Positions 1 to 7,743 of a DNA stretch of 64,000 bases are shown one piece after another. Made by a program: the position numbers and the translations under genes. The notes below the pieces were generated by a model that worked only from the letters and a program-made list of their open reading frames with translations, was not told the DNA's origin and made no database searches. The DNA comes from Robertmurraya siralis (GTDB lineage Bacteria; Bacillota; Bacilli; Bacillales; Cytobacillaceae). Location: assembly GCF_005502275.1 (NCBI RefSeq), contig NZ_SWLZ01000021.1, positions 27,861 through 91,860 of the forward strand, given 5' to 3'. The number at the start of each line of letters is the position of its first letter. The first letter of the stretch is position 1.

Positions 1-2
1 TT

Positions 3-62
3 GCTGATAAAATTTCTGGACAGGACGATCCGTCAGAACAAAACGCTGAAATAGCTAGTTAA
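3..62 (+). CDS. C-terminal tail of a gene cut by the window edge
   Basis: Frame 3 is open from the window edge to a TAA at 60-62 and reads as a hydrophilic tail ending in NAEIAS. A hairpin followed by a T-run lies about 40 bases downstream, which fits the end of a plus-strand gene. Twenty codons are too few to assign a family, and an open frame of this length could be chance. Confidence 0.3.
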   Translation, partial: ADKISGQDDPSEQNAEIAS

Positions 63-99
63 AATAATGTAGAAACAAACTCTAAATAATTTGCTCAAG

Positions 100-170
100 A
101 ACGCAGGCATTAGACGATATTGATTGACATACACTGGCCATCATCCTCGTTTCATAGCCTGCGTTTTTTA
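100..170 (+). terminator. Long-loop terminator-like inverted repeat
   Basis: AACGCAGGC at 100-108 is complementary to GCCTGCGTT at 157-165, followed by a T-run. The loop of about 48 bases is long for an intrinsic terminator, so a small structured RNA is an alternative. Confidence 0.4.
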
Positions 171-176
171 TATAAG

Positions 177-255
177 GGCTTTGTTAAACAAAATTGGTTT
201 TCGGTATCCCATTATGGAATCAGAGAAAAATGAACCAACACCGACATATAACAAG
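177..255. repeat. Internally deleted MITE-like repeat copy
   Basis: It begins with GGCTTTGTTAA and ends with ACCGACATATAACA, the same ends as the fuller copies at 26950-27085 and 54405-54543. The central hairpin part is missing. Between here and the terminator at 469 I see no gene or recognisable signal. Confidence 0.6.
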
Positions 256-468
256 TTTATATAAAAGCTCTTATAAAAATTGGTTATGTAAGATTAGAAA
301 AAAATAATACTATAGCTGCAGCAAAACAAGGGGGCCCTTTATTTAAATAGCCCGCGGATCACTGCTTTAAAGACAATGAAAGTTCAAATAGCTTTCCTTC
401 ATCTCATCTGAGCACAGACAAAGAAGGACTTCACAATTTTTTTAAAATGGCTCTTGCACTAAAGGCAG

Positions 469-516
469 AAAAAATCCCACACCCAAATGCGATTTTTCAT
501 TCTGGTTGTGGGATTA
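469..516 (-). terminator. Terminator of the cobalamin operon
   Basis: On the minus strand AATCCCACA (from 515) pairs with TGTGGGATT (to 473) and is followed by a run of T. It lies 25 bases past the last gene of the operon. Confidence 0.8.
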
Positions 517-540
517 ATATTGAAAATTTCCATAGCATCC

Positions 541-1161
541 CTAAAACAAATGCTTCTCCTCTTTATGGGCAAGATCTCCTTCAAGGAGCAGCGTTCGATT
601 TCCATCTTTTATCGTGATAATTGTTAAGCTGGTTCCTTCAATAATAGGCGGATCCCACACAAATTCCAAAGAACGCCCCTTCAAAATCGTCTGGAGAACC
701 TTAATAACGACCCCGTGGGTAACAACTAGGACATTTCCATTCTGATGCGCTTTTTCAAGATCCTGGAGAATAGAATCCACTCTTTGTTTTACATCGACAA
801 AGCTTTCTCCTGTTCCTTTAAAAAGGTGGGGCTTTTCTTCATATAGATGGTGCAAATCCGGTTCAGTTTGCTTAATTTCTTCAGTCGTCCGTCCTTCCCA
901 TTCACCTAAATGAATTTCCATTAATCTTTCATCTGTTTTCAAGGGCATTGCCCGATTGCCCATAATGAGCTTTGCTGTTTCGACAGCACGCTTGCTTGGG
1001 CTTGCATAGACCATGTCAAAGTCTGTGTTCTTCAGCCTTTCTCCTAACAGTTTTGCATCTCTGACACCGTTTGCTGTTAAATTGGAATTCAGTCGTCCCT
1101 GCAGTCTTTTTTCCACATTCCATTCCGTCTCCCCATGCCTTGTTACAAATAGCTGCAGCAA
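541..1161 (-). CDS. cobC: Histidine phosphatase, probable alpha-ribazole-5'-phosphate phosphatase (CobC type)
   Basis: This 206-residue protein has the phosphoglycerate-mutase-like fold signature TRHGETEW at residues 7-14, holding the phospho-accepting His, and the second catalytic His in VVTHGVV near residue 150. CobC-type enzymes remove the phosphate from alpha-ribazole phosphate or adenosylcobalamin phosphate. The start is TTG, chosen because AAGGAGGGAGACAG lies directly upstream. It is the last gene of the cobalamin operon, 12 bases after cblS. A second phosphatase of the same superfamily sits at 3269-3895, so which of the two is the true CobC cannot be settled by reading. General phosphoglycerate mutase-like activity remains possible. 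Confidence 0.8.
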   Translation of the reverse strand: MLQLFVTRHGETEWNVEKRLQGRLNSNLTANGVRDAKLLGERLKNTDFDMVYASPSKRAVETAKLIMGNRAMPLKTDERLMEIHLGEWEGRTTEEIKQTEPDLHHLYEEKPHLFKGTGESFVDVKQRVDSILQDLEKAHQNGNVLVVTHGVVIKVLQTILKGRSLEFVWDPPIIEGTSLTIITIKDGNRTLLLEGDLAHKEEKHLF

Positions 1162-1173
1162 CTGTCTCCCTCC

Positions 1174-1851
1174 TTACTTTAAAAAATGAAAATACTGCCC
1201 TGCAATACTAACAAGCTCACTCTCTTTTTCTTTCGGATACATTAATAAAAAGCTAGTCGCCGGACCTCCTGATTTAAAAAAGTCAATCCCATCAGATGTT
1301 TTGACGAAATTTAGCTTCTCCAGTTCATAGGCTATCCCTTTCGAACCAATTGGCCATACAGTAACGTCCTCTCTTAAACTAAGCTGATAAAAAAGCGATA
1401 GTGGTGCCACTTGATCGGCAAATTCCATTACTTCATTTCCTACTAACGGCAAACCAATAAGAGCAACTTCAGACGACTCTGGTAATCTATTTATTTCTGT
1501 TGCCATGCCAATAACATTCAATCCAACGGCTGACTGCATAAGTGGAAAATTGCTTTCCGTGCTCCCTGTAATTTGTATGTCCCTTATCCCTAACTCTGAC
1601 AAACCTTTTTCCACCCCAACAACTAATTCCTCCCACTCGTCTTCACCGCAAAAATTGTGAATGGCCACAGCAAAAGGTTTGGCTCCCGCCGCTAAACACT
1701 CCATTACTGCTACTCGAAAAGAAAAATAGCCAACTATGTCGTAGGCTACCTTTACAAGATCATGTCCCTTCATGCCAATTCCACCACTATTATCTGTTGT
1801 GATTACGAGGGAATCTTGTTCACCGATGGGAATGACAAGGGCATTTCTCAT
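1174..1851 (-). CDS. cblS: Alpha-ribazole kinase (CblS-like)
   Basis: This 225-residue protein resembles the PurM/AIR-synthetase superfamily and matches what I know of CblS: an N-terminal TTDNSGGIG segment (residues 18-26) with acidic metal or ATP ligands, and ITGSTESN near residue 96. CblS phosphorylates alpha-ribazole to alpha-ribazole-5'-phosphate, the lower-ligand precursor that CobS joins to adenosylcobinamide-GDP. Its start overlaps the stop of the CblT-like transporter by four bases, so uptake and phosphorylation look translationally coupled. The assignment rests on fold-type motifs plus this pairing. A selenophosphate-synthase-like or ThiL-like kinase is the main alternative. Confidence 0.8.
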   Translation of the reverse strand: MRNALVIPIGEQDSLVITTDNSGGIGMKGHDLVKVAYDIVGYFSFRVAVMECLAAGAKPFAVAIHNFCGEDEWEELVVGVEKGLSELGIRDIQITGSTESNFPLMQSAVGLNVIGMATEINRLPESSEVALIGLPLVGNEVMEFADQVAPLSLFYQLSLREDVTVWPIGSKGIAYELEKLNFVKTSDGIDFFKSGGPATSFLLMYPKEKESELVSIAGQYFHFLK

Positions 1852-2336
1852 CCCTTTACCGCCCCTTTATCATACACACCCTTAAAAAAAGAATGTAATC
1901 TTGGAATTAAAAGAAGAGCAACAACAGTATTCACTAACGAACCAATCAATAAAGAAGGTAACAGGGCACTATAGAAGGCCAAGCCATAGAAATAAATAAA
2001 CGGAAGTGGGGCAAGAACCGCGTTTCCGAAAACAAAGAAAACGCTTGCCAGCCACTTTCTTTTCCACAAATACGCAAAACTAAATGCCAGAACTCCCATT
2101 TCTACTGCTACAATGAAGTGCAGGGGACCCATAGGCATTCCGCCTAAAAGTGCAGAAACAAAATGACCAAAGGCAGCCACAATTGCTCCTGGAGCACCGC
2201 CAAAAAAGACAGCTGCAAGTAAAGCCGGAAATGCATCTAACGCTACACTTCCAATGATCGCTGGAATTTTTATACTCGCACCAACAACAGAAAGGCCAAT
2301 AAAAACAGCAAGGAGACTAATTTTCCTTCCGTTCAT
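1848..2336 (-). CDS. cblT: Alpha-ribazole transporter, ECF S-component type (CblT-like)
   Basis: The protein has about 162 residues and is almost wholly hydrophobic, with five to six membrane segments and an N-terminal basic KMNGRK start typical of ECF substrate-specificity components. The start at 2336 is preferred over the longer frame because GGAGGGAAGCGCAAAG precedes this ATG. It overlaps the end of pduO by 20 bases and the start of cblS by four. Position next to the alpha-ribazole kinase is the main reason for naming the substrate. No ECF ATPase or T-protein is present here, so shared energizing modules must be encoded elsewhere if it is a true ECF system. Confidence 0.78.
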   Translation of the reverse strand: MNGRKISLLAVFIGLSVVGASIKIPAIIGSVALDAFPALLAAVFFGGAPGAIVAAFGHFVSALLGGMPMGPLHFIVAVEMGVLAFSFAYLWKRKWLASVFFVFGNAVLAPLPFIYFYGLAFYSALLPSLLIGSLVNTVVALLLIPRLHSFFKGVYDKGAVKG

Positions 2337-2910
2337 CTTTGCGCTTCCCTCCTCTAAACACATTCGCACTTCTTACATATTCAACGTCCTTGACATTCAA
2401 ACGGAAATTAATGACACGTGCTAAGGCAAAGAAGTAGTCGGAGAGCCGATTTAAATATTGGAGACAGACTGTAGGCGCAGTATCATCCGCTTTTATTAAA
2501 CTAACCACTAATCGCTCAGCTCTTCTTGTAACCGTTCTGGCAATATGAATGGTCGCAGATGCCTTAGCTCCACCTGGCAGGATAAAGCGCTCTAATTCAG
2601 GTGCTTCAGCAATAAGTTCATCAATTTTTTCTTCTAAATAAGCAATTGCTTCTTCCGTTAGTTTTGGTTCGCGTTTTTTCGTAATATTTGCTAAGTCGCC
2701 GCCACAATCAAACAACTCATGCTGAATCTTTTCAAGATCCAAAAGAACATCCTTAAACAAGGTTGCATCCAATTCGGTTACAGCCTGACCGACAAAGCAA
2801 TTCACCTCATCTACTGTTCCATACGCTTCAACACGAATATCATCTTTATCAACTCTGCCGCCAATAATGCTTGTTTGTCCTTTGTCACCCGTTTTAGTGT
2901 ACAGTCTCAT
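2317..2910 (-). CDS. pduO: PduO-type ATP:cob(I)alamin adenosyltransferase
   Basis: The 197-residue protein has the family hallmarks: TKTGDKGQTSIIGG at residues 5-18 (ATP-binding N terminus), and RTVTRRAERLVV with RLSDYFFALARVIN in the C-terminal helices that form the trimer active site. It transfers the 5'-deoxyadenosyl group of ATP to reduced corrinoid, making the coenzyme form needed by the downstream salvage enzymes. AAGGAGGATTCAAA precedes the ATG. The start overlaps the preceding stop as ATGA, so it is translationally coupled to the CobU-like gene. Confidence 0.93.
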   Translation of the reverse strand: MRLYTKTGDKGQTSIIGGRVDKDDIRVEAYGTVDEVNCFVGQAVTELDATLFKDVLLDLEKIQHELFDCGGDLANITKKREPKLTEEAIAYLEEKIDELIAEAPELERFILPGGAKASATIHIARTVTRRAERLVVSLIKADDTAPTVCLQYLNRLSDYFFALARVINFRLNVKDVEYVRSANVFRGGKRKDERKEN

Positions 2911-3317
2911 TTTGAATCCTCCTTAATCGTTTGGTTTATGCCATACCAAATCACATCGACCTGCTCACAAAGACCAACTAAATCTTGATAAATCCAGCCT
3001 GTTCGATCACGCCAATCGCGCTCCGCCCTTTCCATTGGAACAATTCCTTTTGAAATATCTGTTCCAATGAAAATTACTCTACGGGATGCATCTTCTTGCT
3101 CCCACCTATGCCATATTGCAAATTGACTCAACCACTCTTCACGCGTGTCCGAGCTTTCCTTCACCCACTGCTCCAATCCCTCTAAAACAACATGGGCAAC
3201 ATGAACATTTTGAATAAACGGTTCACCCTTATAAGCAGAAATCCATTTTGCCTCCGGGAATCGAGCTTTTACCCATTTTGCTTTTCCATTAAAGGCACCT
3301 CCCGTAACGAAATGCAT
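2907..3317 (-). CDS. Short CobU-like protein with altered P-loop
   Basis: The 136-residue protein aligns by eye with the two ends of CobU. It has an N-terminal VTGGAFNGKAKW in place of the usual GGxRSGKS, and a C-terminal GTDISKGIVPMERAERDWRD that matches the CobU SNEVGxGIVPxxRxxRxFRD block. The Ser/Thr after the P-loop Lys is replaced by Ala, and the His-Gln-x-Arg segment carrying the guanylylated His is absent. A full-length CobU lies upstream in the same operon. This copy may therefore be non-catalytic, regulatory, or specialised for another step. It has a perfect AAGGAGG ribosome site, so it is probably translated. Confidence 0.7.
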   Translation of the reverse strand: MHFVTGGAFNGKAKWVKARFPEAKWISAYKGEPFIQNVHVAHVVLEGLEQWVKESSDTREEWLSQFAIWHRWEQEDASRRVIFIGTDISKGIVPMERAERDWRDRTGWIYQDLVGLCEQVDVIWYGINQTIKEDSK

Positions 3318-3895
3318 CGGTTTCCCCTCCTTAACTGCTCCACATCAAATAACAGCTCATAGCCAGTGCCATGGACAATGCTCCAATCCCAAAATGGCTT
3401 GTGCACCGGTGCCAATCGATTTAATAAATATTTGATTACTCCACCATGGGTAACGATAAAGGGACGCGCTCCATTTTCCTCATGCAAATATCGGCAGATT
3501 CGCTCCCAGCCTGCGTCAACTCGATTGGCAAATTGCTCAAAAGATTCTCCATTTGGCGGGGCATGGATAACCGGGTTCTCAAGCCATTTTTGATAGCTTA
3601 TGTCATCCTTTAATTGTTCATAGGTCTTTCCTTGAAAATCGCCAAAATGCATTTCTCTGAATTCCATAACTGTTTTCGGCTCAACTGTAGAAAATAAAAG
3701 CTTCATTGTGTGTAAACAACGATTTAAGTCGCTGCTCACATACAAATCATAGGCTTGCACATCTAGTTGATAGGAAGAAAGCTGTGCAATTGCCTCCATG
3801 CTTAGAGGTGAATCATTCCAGCCCATATATTGCTTCCTTCTATTTCCCTCCGTTAAACCATGACGAAATAATGTAATAACCACAGTGCCATCCAT
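3269..3895 (-). CDS. Second histidine phosphatase of the cobalamin operon
   Basis: The 208-residue protein has LFRHGLTEGN at residues 9-18 with the phospho-accepting His, and FIVTHGGVIKYLL near residue 150 with the second His. It belongs to the same superfamily as the phosphatase at 541-1161 but is clearly divergent. It overlaps the 3' end of cobS by about 43 bases and the start of the CobU-like gene by 49. One of the two phosphatases presumably acts on alpha-ribazole phosphate or cobalamin phosphate. The immediate neighbourhood of cobS makes this one an equally good CobC candidate. Confidence 0.8.
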   Translation of the reverse strand: MDGTVVITLFRHGLTEGNRRKQYMGWNDSPLSMEAIAQLSSYQLDVQAYDLYVSSDLNRCLHTMKLLFSTVEPKTVMEFREMHFGDFQGKTYEQLKDDISYQKWLENPVIHAPPNGESFEQFANRVDAGWERICRYLHEENGARPFIVTHGGVIKYLLNRLAPVHKPFWDWSIVHGTGYELLFDVEQLRRGNRCISLREVPLMEKQNG

Positions 3896-4644
3896 AACAT
3901 GATTTCAGTCCCTTCCACTGAGGCCCCAAGCACGTCCCCCGTAATGCCTCCGAACCATTTCACCACTTTGACACGAATCAAATAATAGCAAAGAATGGCA
4001 ACGCTAACGAGGATTATGAGCGGAAGCATAATCCCGCTCCAACCACTAATAAAAATGGTGGCAATTACGATAAGATACAACGGATATCCAGCTAATGATC
4101 GACTATTTCCCGCTTCCTGAAAAAGAGCAGCCAAACCATCCTTTTTAGCTGAAGGGATCGTCACCAGCACAATGCCCATTACACTTTTCCCAAGAAACGG
4201 GATCAGCATGAGCAAAAAATAACTGGCATACGTCATTGAAGCTAGAATCTCATAAATAAATAAAAATCGACTGCTTAATAAAACGAAAACCGATAAAACG
4301 CCAAAAGCACCTGTTCTCGGGTCCTTCATAATCTCTAATCGCTTGGCCTGATCCTGATAGGAAAAGAACGCATCACTGGCATCCATCCACCCATCTAGAT
4401 GGATGCCACCAGTCATCACTATGACCGCAAGCCAGAGCAGAAATGCGCTCGCTAAAAGCGAAAGCGGTGAATAATTGGTTAAAAAATATAATAACGCACT
4501 ATAAACAATCCCCTGCAGTAAACCGACAAGCGGAAATGTTTTAATACTACTTTGCAAATGCTGATGATCGAGGGGAAGGGCGGTGCGAATCGGTATCGCA
4601 GTGAAAAATTGCAGATTCAATAAAAAGCCTCTTACAAATTTCAC
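3853..4644 (-). CDS. cobS: Adenosylcobinamide-GDP ribazoletransferase
   Basis: This polytopic membrane enzyme of about 263 residues joins adenosylcobinamide-GDP to alpha-ribazole or its phosphate, completing the nucleotide loop. The CobS signature is visible as GGIHLDGWMDASDAF, followed by KDPRTGAFGV and later GGITGDVLGAS near the C terminus. I chose the GTG at 4644 because GGGGGACAGAAGG precedes it and because it overlaps the cobQ stop as GTGA. A TTG 15 bases further upstream is possible but lacks a spaced ribosome site. It is the membrane-embedded step of the pathway encoded by this operon. Confidence 0.93.
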   Translation of the reverse strand: MKFVRGFLLNLQFFTAIPIRTALPLDHQHLQSSIKTFPLVGLLQGIVYSALLYFLTNYSPLSLLASAFLLWLAVIVMTGGIHLDGWMDASDAFFSYQDQAKRLEIMKDPRTGAFGVLSVFVLLSSRFLFIYEILASMTYASYFLLMLIPFLGKSVMGIVLVTIPSAKKDGLAALFQEAGNSRSLAGYPLYLIVIATIFISGWSGIMLPLIILVSVAILCYYLIRVKVVKWFGGITGDVLGASVEGTEIMLWMALWLLHYFVMV

Positions 4645-6143
4645 CCTTCTGTCCCCCAACCGCTTACGATTCTTTTAATTTTATCCCAATCCATATATTT
4701 TTTTAGCGTGAGAGCTAGTTCATCATATTTCGATTCTTTTAAGTCCTGGCGATATAGTATATTCCTTGTTGGAAGCTGCTTACTTCGCCGAATTTCATTT
4801 AACCAAAAATTTCTAAACTCATCATTGTGAAAGAGATGATGGACATACGTTCCGATTGTTTTTCCATCTTCACTGTAGTAGCCCTCTTCTTTTCCATCCT
4901 CTAAAATTAAAAAGGGTCTCCCCTTCTCGAGCGATTCAGTTACGCCAAGATGAATTTCATAGCCTTCAATCGGCCGACTGCCTTTCACTTTTATAGTTGG
5001 GGCGTACTTCCCTTTGAAGCGCACTGTTTTTTTGTCAGCTGTAAACACCGTTGTACTCGGAATCATCTGAAGCCCCTTTAAACGATTGCCAATAACACCT
5101 GTATCAGAACCTGCCACATCAACAATTTCTTGACCTAGCATTTGATATCCGCCGCATAAGCCAACAATGCGACCGCCATTTTCTACATATTCATTCAAAC
5201 GCCCAGCTAGTCCTGACTCCAGCAAATACGTTAAATCGTTGATTGTGCTTTTCGTTCCTGGAATGATAACCGCATCAGGCTGACCAAAATGGGATAGATT
5301 CTTAATAAAGCGCACACTCACGTCCTCTTCATCATAAAACGGCTCAATATCACTGTAGTTAGAGATGAAAGGCAAGTGGATAACAGCAATATCGATATCG
5401 CCATTCCCATTTCGATTGGTTTGAATCGACAAAGAATCCTCCCCGTCAATCATGTGATTGTGAACATATGGCAATACCCCTAAAACCGGCACTCCTGTTC
5501 TGTCTTCTAACCACTTTACTCCATCCTCAAAAAGGCTCATATCTCCACGGAATTTATTGATAAAAACCCCTCTTACTCTCTTTCGCTCGTCTGGATCAAG
5601 CAGTTCCAACGTTCCAACCACATTCGCAAATACTCCACCTCGATCAATGTCTGCAACGAGGATAACCGGGACATCAGCAAGCTCAGCCACTTTCATATTG
5701 ACAATTTCCCGATCCTTTAAATTGATTTCAGCCGGACTCCCCGCTCCTTCAATGACCACTACATCAAAGCCTTCTGCTAAATGCCCGAGAGACTTTTTAA
5801 TAACTTTTATCCCTTCATCGTAAAAATGAGAACGATACCCTTTTCCCGATAAAGTTTGTACCGCTTTTCCTAGCAAGACAACCTCTGACTGCATATCCGA
5901 TCTTGGCTTAAGCAAGATGGGATTCATCCATACGGTCGCTTCCGTTTTTGCCGCCTCTGCTTGAATTCCCTGCGCCCGTCCAATTTCTTTGCCATCCACT
6001 GTCACATATGAATTATTGGACATATTTTGAGACTTAAAAGGAGCAACCTTTACTCCTTCGAGGGCAAAGAGACGGCAGAGAGCCGTCACAACGAGACTCT
6101 TTCCTACATCTGAAGCCGTACCTTGAATCATCACACCTTTCAT
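4641..6143 (-). CDS. cobQ: Adenosylcobyric acid synthase (CobQ/CbiP)
   Basis: The 500-residue protein has two domains. The N-terminal DTBS-like ATPase shows IQGTASDVGKS (residues 6-16) and VIEGAGSPAEINL (130-142). The C-terminal class I glutamine amidotransferase has nucleophile Cys330 in GLCGGYQMLG and a His in TYVHHLFHN. It amidates four side chains of adenosylcobyrinic diamide. It is full length with an intact active site. No earlier corrin-ring genes are in this window, so its substrate must be imported or made by genes elsewhere. The start overlaps the cobU stop as ATGA, and GAAGGAGGAAATGGC precedes it. Confidence 0.95.
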   Translation of the reverse strand: MKGVMIQGTASDVGKSLVVTALCRLFALEGVKVAPFKSQNMSNNSYVTVDGKEIGRAQGIQAEAAKTEATVWMNPILLKPRSDMQSEVVLLGKAVQTLSGKGYRSHFYDEGIKVIKKSLGHLAEGFDVVVIEGAGSPAEINLKDREIVNMKVAELADVPVILVADIDRGGVFANVVGTLELLDPDERKRVRGVFINKFRGDMSLFEDGVKWLEDRTGVPVLGVLPYVHNHMIDGEDSLSIQTNRNGNGDIDIAVIHLPFISNYSDIEPFYDEEDVSVRFIKNLSHFGQPDAVIIPGTKSTINDLTYLLESGLAGRLNEYVENGGRIVGLCGGYQMLGQEIVDVAGSDTGVIGNRLKGLQMIPSTTVFTADKKTVRFKGKYAPTIKVKGSRPIEGYEIHLGVTESLEKGRPFLILEDGKEEGYYSEDGKTIGTYVHHLFHNDEFRNFWLNEIRRSKQLPTRNILYRQDLKESKYDELALTLKKYMDWDKIKRIVSGWGTEG

Positions 6144-6685
6144 GCCATTTCCTCCTTCATTACAATAGGAATTCCAGCTTCCACTAAATAAGCCTTTTCA
6201 GACCGGGCAACAAGGACTTGATGTAAATTCCCTATTATTCTACTATATTCCAAAACAAGCTTATTCTCATGGTTAATTCCTTCCCACAATACTTCATTGC
6301 TCACTAAAATCAGCTCAGCACAGCAGGCTTGGACACTTTCTATTCCATGCAGCAATTTCGTCAATACTTGCGGATTCCAATTTTGTTGAGAAAACAATTC
6401 ATTGTTTAACAGCGTCGTAACACAATCAAGAAGAACAATATCTTTACTAGTGAAAGACTCGGCCACCGCTTCAATCCCTGTCGACTGTTCCCATGTTCTC
6501 CACGACCATTCACTCTCTTCTCTTTCCCGCTGATGCCTTGCTATTCTCTTTGCCATTTCCTGATCACTTGCTACTCCAGTCGCAAGATAATGAAGTGCTC
6601 CACCTAGTTTCTGTGCCTTTTCCTTTGCGAGCTGCTCTGCAAAAGAACTTTTTCCACTTCTAACTCCACCTGTAATAAATATCAT
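6140..6685 (-). CDS. cobU: Adenosylcobinamide kinase / phosphate guanylyltransferase
   Basis: The 181-residue bifunctional enzyme phosphorylates adenosylcobinamide and then transfers GMP from GTP. It carries the P-loop ITGGVRSGKSSFAE at its N terminus, RIARHQRERE with the His that is guanylylated, VLLDCVTTLLNN, and SNEVLWEGIN. The start at 6685 is preferred because AAAGGG is well spaced from it and the ATG overlaps the preceding stop as ATGA. A Met three codons upstream is crowded against the ribosome site. All catalytic motifs look intact, unlike the short CobU-like protein at 2907-3317. Confidence 0.93.
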   Translation of the reverse strand: MIFITGGVRSGKSSFAEQLAKEKAQKLGGALHYLATGVASDQEMAKRIARHQREREESEWSWRTWEQSTGIEAVAESFTSKDIVLLDCVTTLLNNELFSQQNWNPQVLTKLLHGIESVQACCAELILVSNEVLWEGINHENKLVLEYSRIIGNLHQVLVARSEKAYLVEAGIPIVMKEEMA

Positions 6686-7743
6686 TTTCTCCATCCCTTT
6701 AATGCCGCAAGTAACTGGTTGTTTTCCGCTTTGCTCTTAATGGCAACCCGGAGCCAATGATCCTCTATTCCAGGAAAATTCATCGTATGCCGAAGAACGA
6801 TCCCCTGTCGCAATAAATACACAAACAGTGGCAGCTGCGATTCGATATCAGGCCATCTCAAAAGGTAAAAATTCGTTTGCGACGGAGAGAACTCATATCC
6901 TTCCTTGTGGAAAAAAGCAAAAAGTCTCTCTCTTTCATTCTCGATATAATCGCGTGTCTCCTCAATAAACACTTCTTCTTTGAGGCATGCCTCCCCCGCA
7001 CGAATGGCAATGCCATTAACACTCCAATGGGATTTATAGTTTTTAAGACTAGCGATTACACGCTCATCTGCCAATATGTATCCCAGCCTCAAACTGGGAA
7101 TCGCAAACATTTTCGTCATTGAACGAAGAAGAATGACATTGGCATAGTGCTGCAAGATTGGAACAAGGGAGCGGTAGCTTTTGCAAAAATCATAAAACGC
7201 TTCATCTATTACTAAATAAGCTTCATGCTCTTTACATCGTTTGGCTAATGACAGCATTTGCTCAAACGAAAAACAAACGCCTGTAGGATTATTAGGATTA
7301 CATAAAAAGACAGCCTCAACTTCATTTAATGGCAGCTCGTTCAATGAATACTGCCAGTTCTCGTCTAAAAAGTGGTAGACAATGTCGCAATGATTAGCCC
7401 GGCAGGCCTGTTCATATTCAGAAAAGGTTGGCTGGATAATGAGGATCTTTTTGCGCGCAAATAATCTCCCTAACAATGCAATAAGCTCTGCCCCACCGTT
7501 TGCAACCATAACCATTTCTTCCTCTAGCCCTTCCTTAGAGGCAATCATCCCCCTCAAAGAAGCTGCTTCCGGATCGGGGTACTCAGCAATGTCCGAAAAC
7601 AAATCAGACCAAATTTCTTTTAAAATTTGCGGTGGTCCTAACGGATTAATATTCGCGCTCAAATCAACGATTTTCTCCGGAAGGGGCAGATTCATAGCTT
7701 TATAAATATAACGCGGATTTGCTCCATGTGCTGGCCAATTCAA
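6682..7743 (-). CDS. cobD: L-threonine-O-3-phosphate decarboxylase (CobD type)
   Basis: This fold-type I PLP enzyme of about 353 residues resembles HisC. It has DLSANINPLGPP near the N terminus, CNPNNPTGVCFS, VIDEAFYDF, and the PLP-lysine segment LRSMTKMFAIPSLRLGY. CobD makes (R)-1-amino-2-propanol phosphate for CbiB. The start chosen is the TTG spaced eight bases from GGAGG. An in-frame TTG five codons upstream overlaps that ribosome site. Histidinol-phosphate aminotransferase is the usual confusion, but the operon context points to CobD. It overlaps the end of cbiB by about 44 bases. Confidence 0.9.
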   Translation of the reverse strand: MNWPAHGANPRYIYKAMNLPLPEKIVDLSANINPLGPPQILKEIWSDLFSDIAEYPDPEAASLRGMIASKEGLEEEMVMVANGGAELIALLGRLFARKKILIIQPTFSEYEQACRANHCDIVYHFLDENWQYSLNELPLNEVEAVFLCNPNNPTGVCFSFEQMLSLAKRCKEHEAYLVIDEAFYDFCKSYRSLVPILQHYANVILLRSMTKMFAIPSLRLGYILADERVIASLKNYKSHWSVNGIAIRAGEACLKEEVFIEETRDYIENERERLFAFFHKEGYEFSPSQTNFYLLRWPDIESQLPLFVYLLRQGIVLRHTMNFPGIEDHWLRVAIKSKAENNQLLAALKGWRK

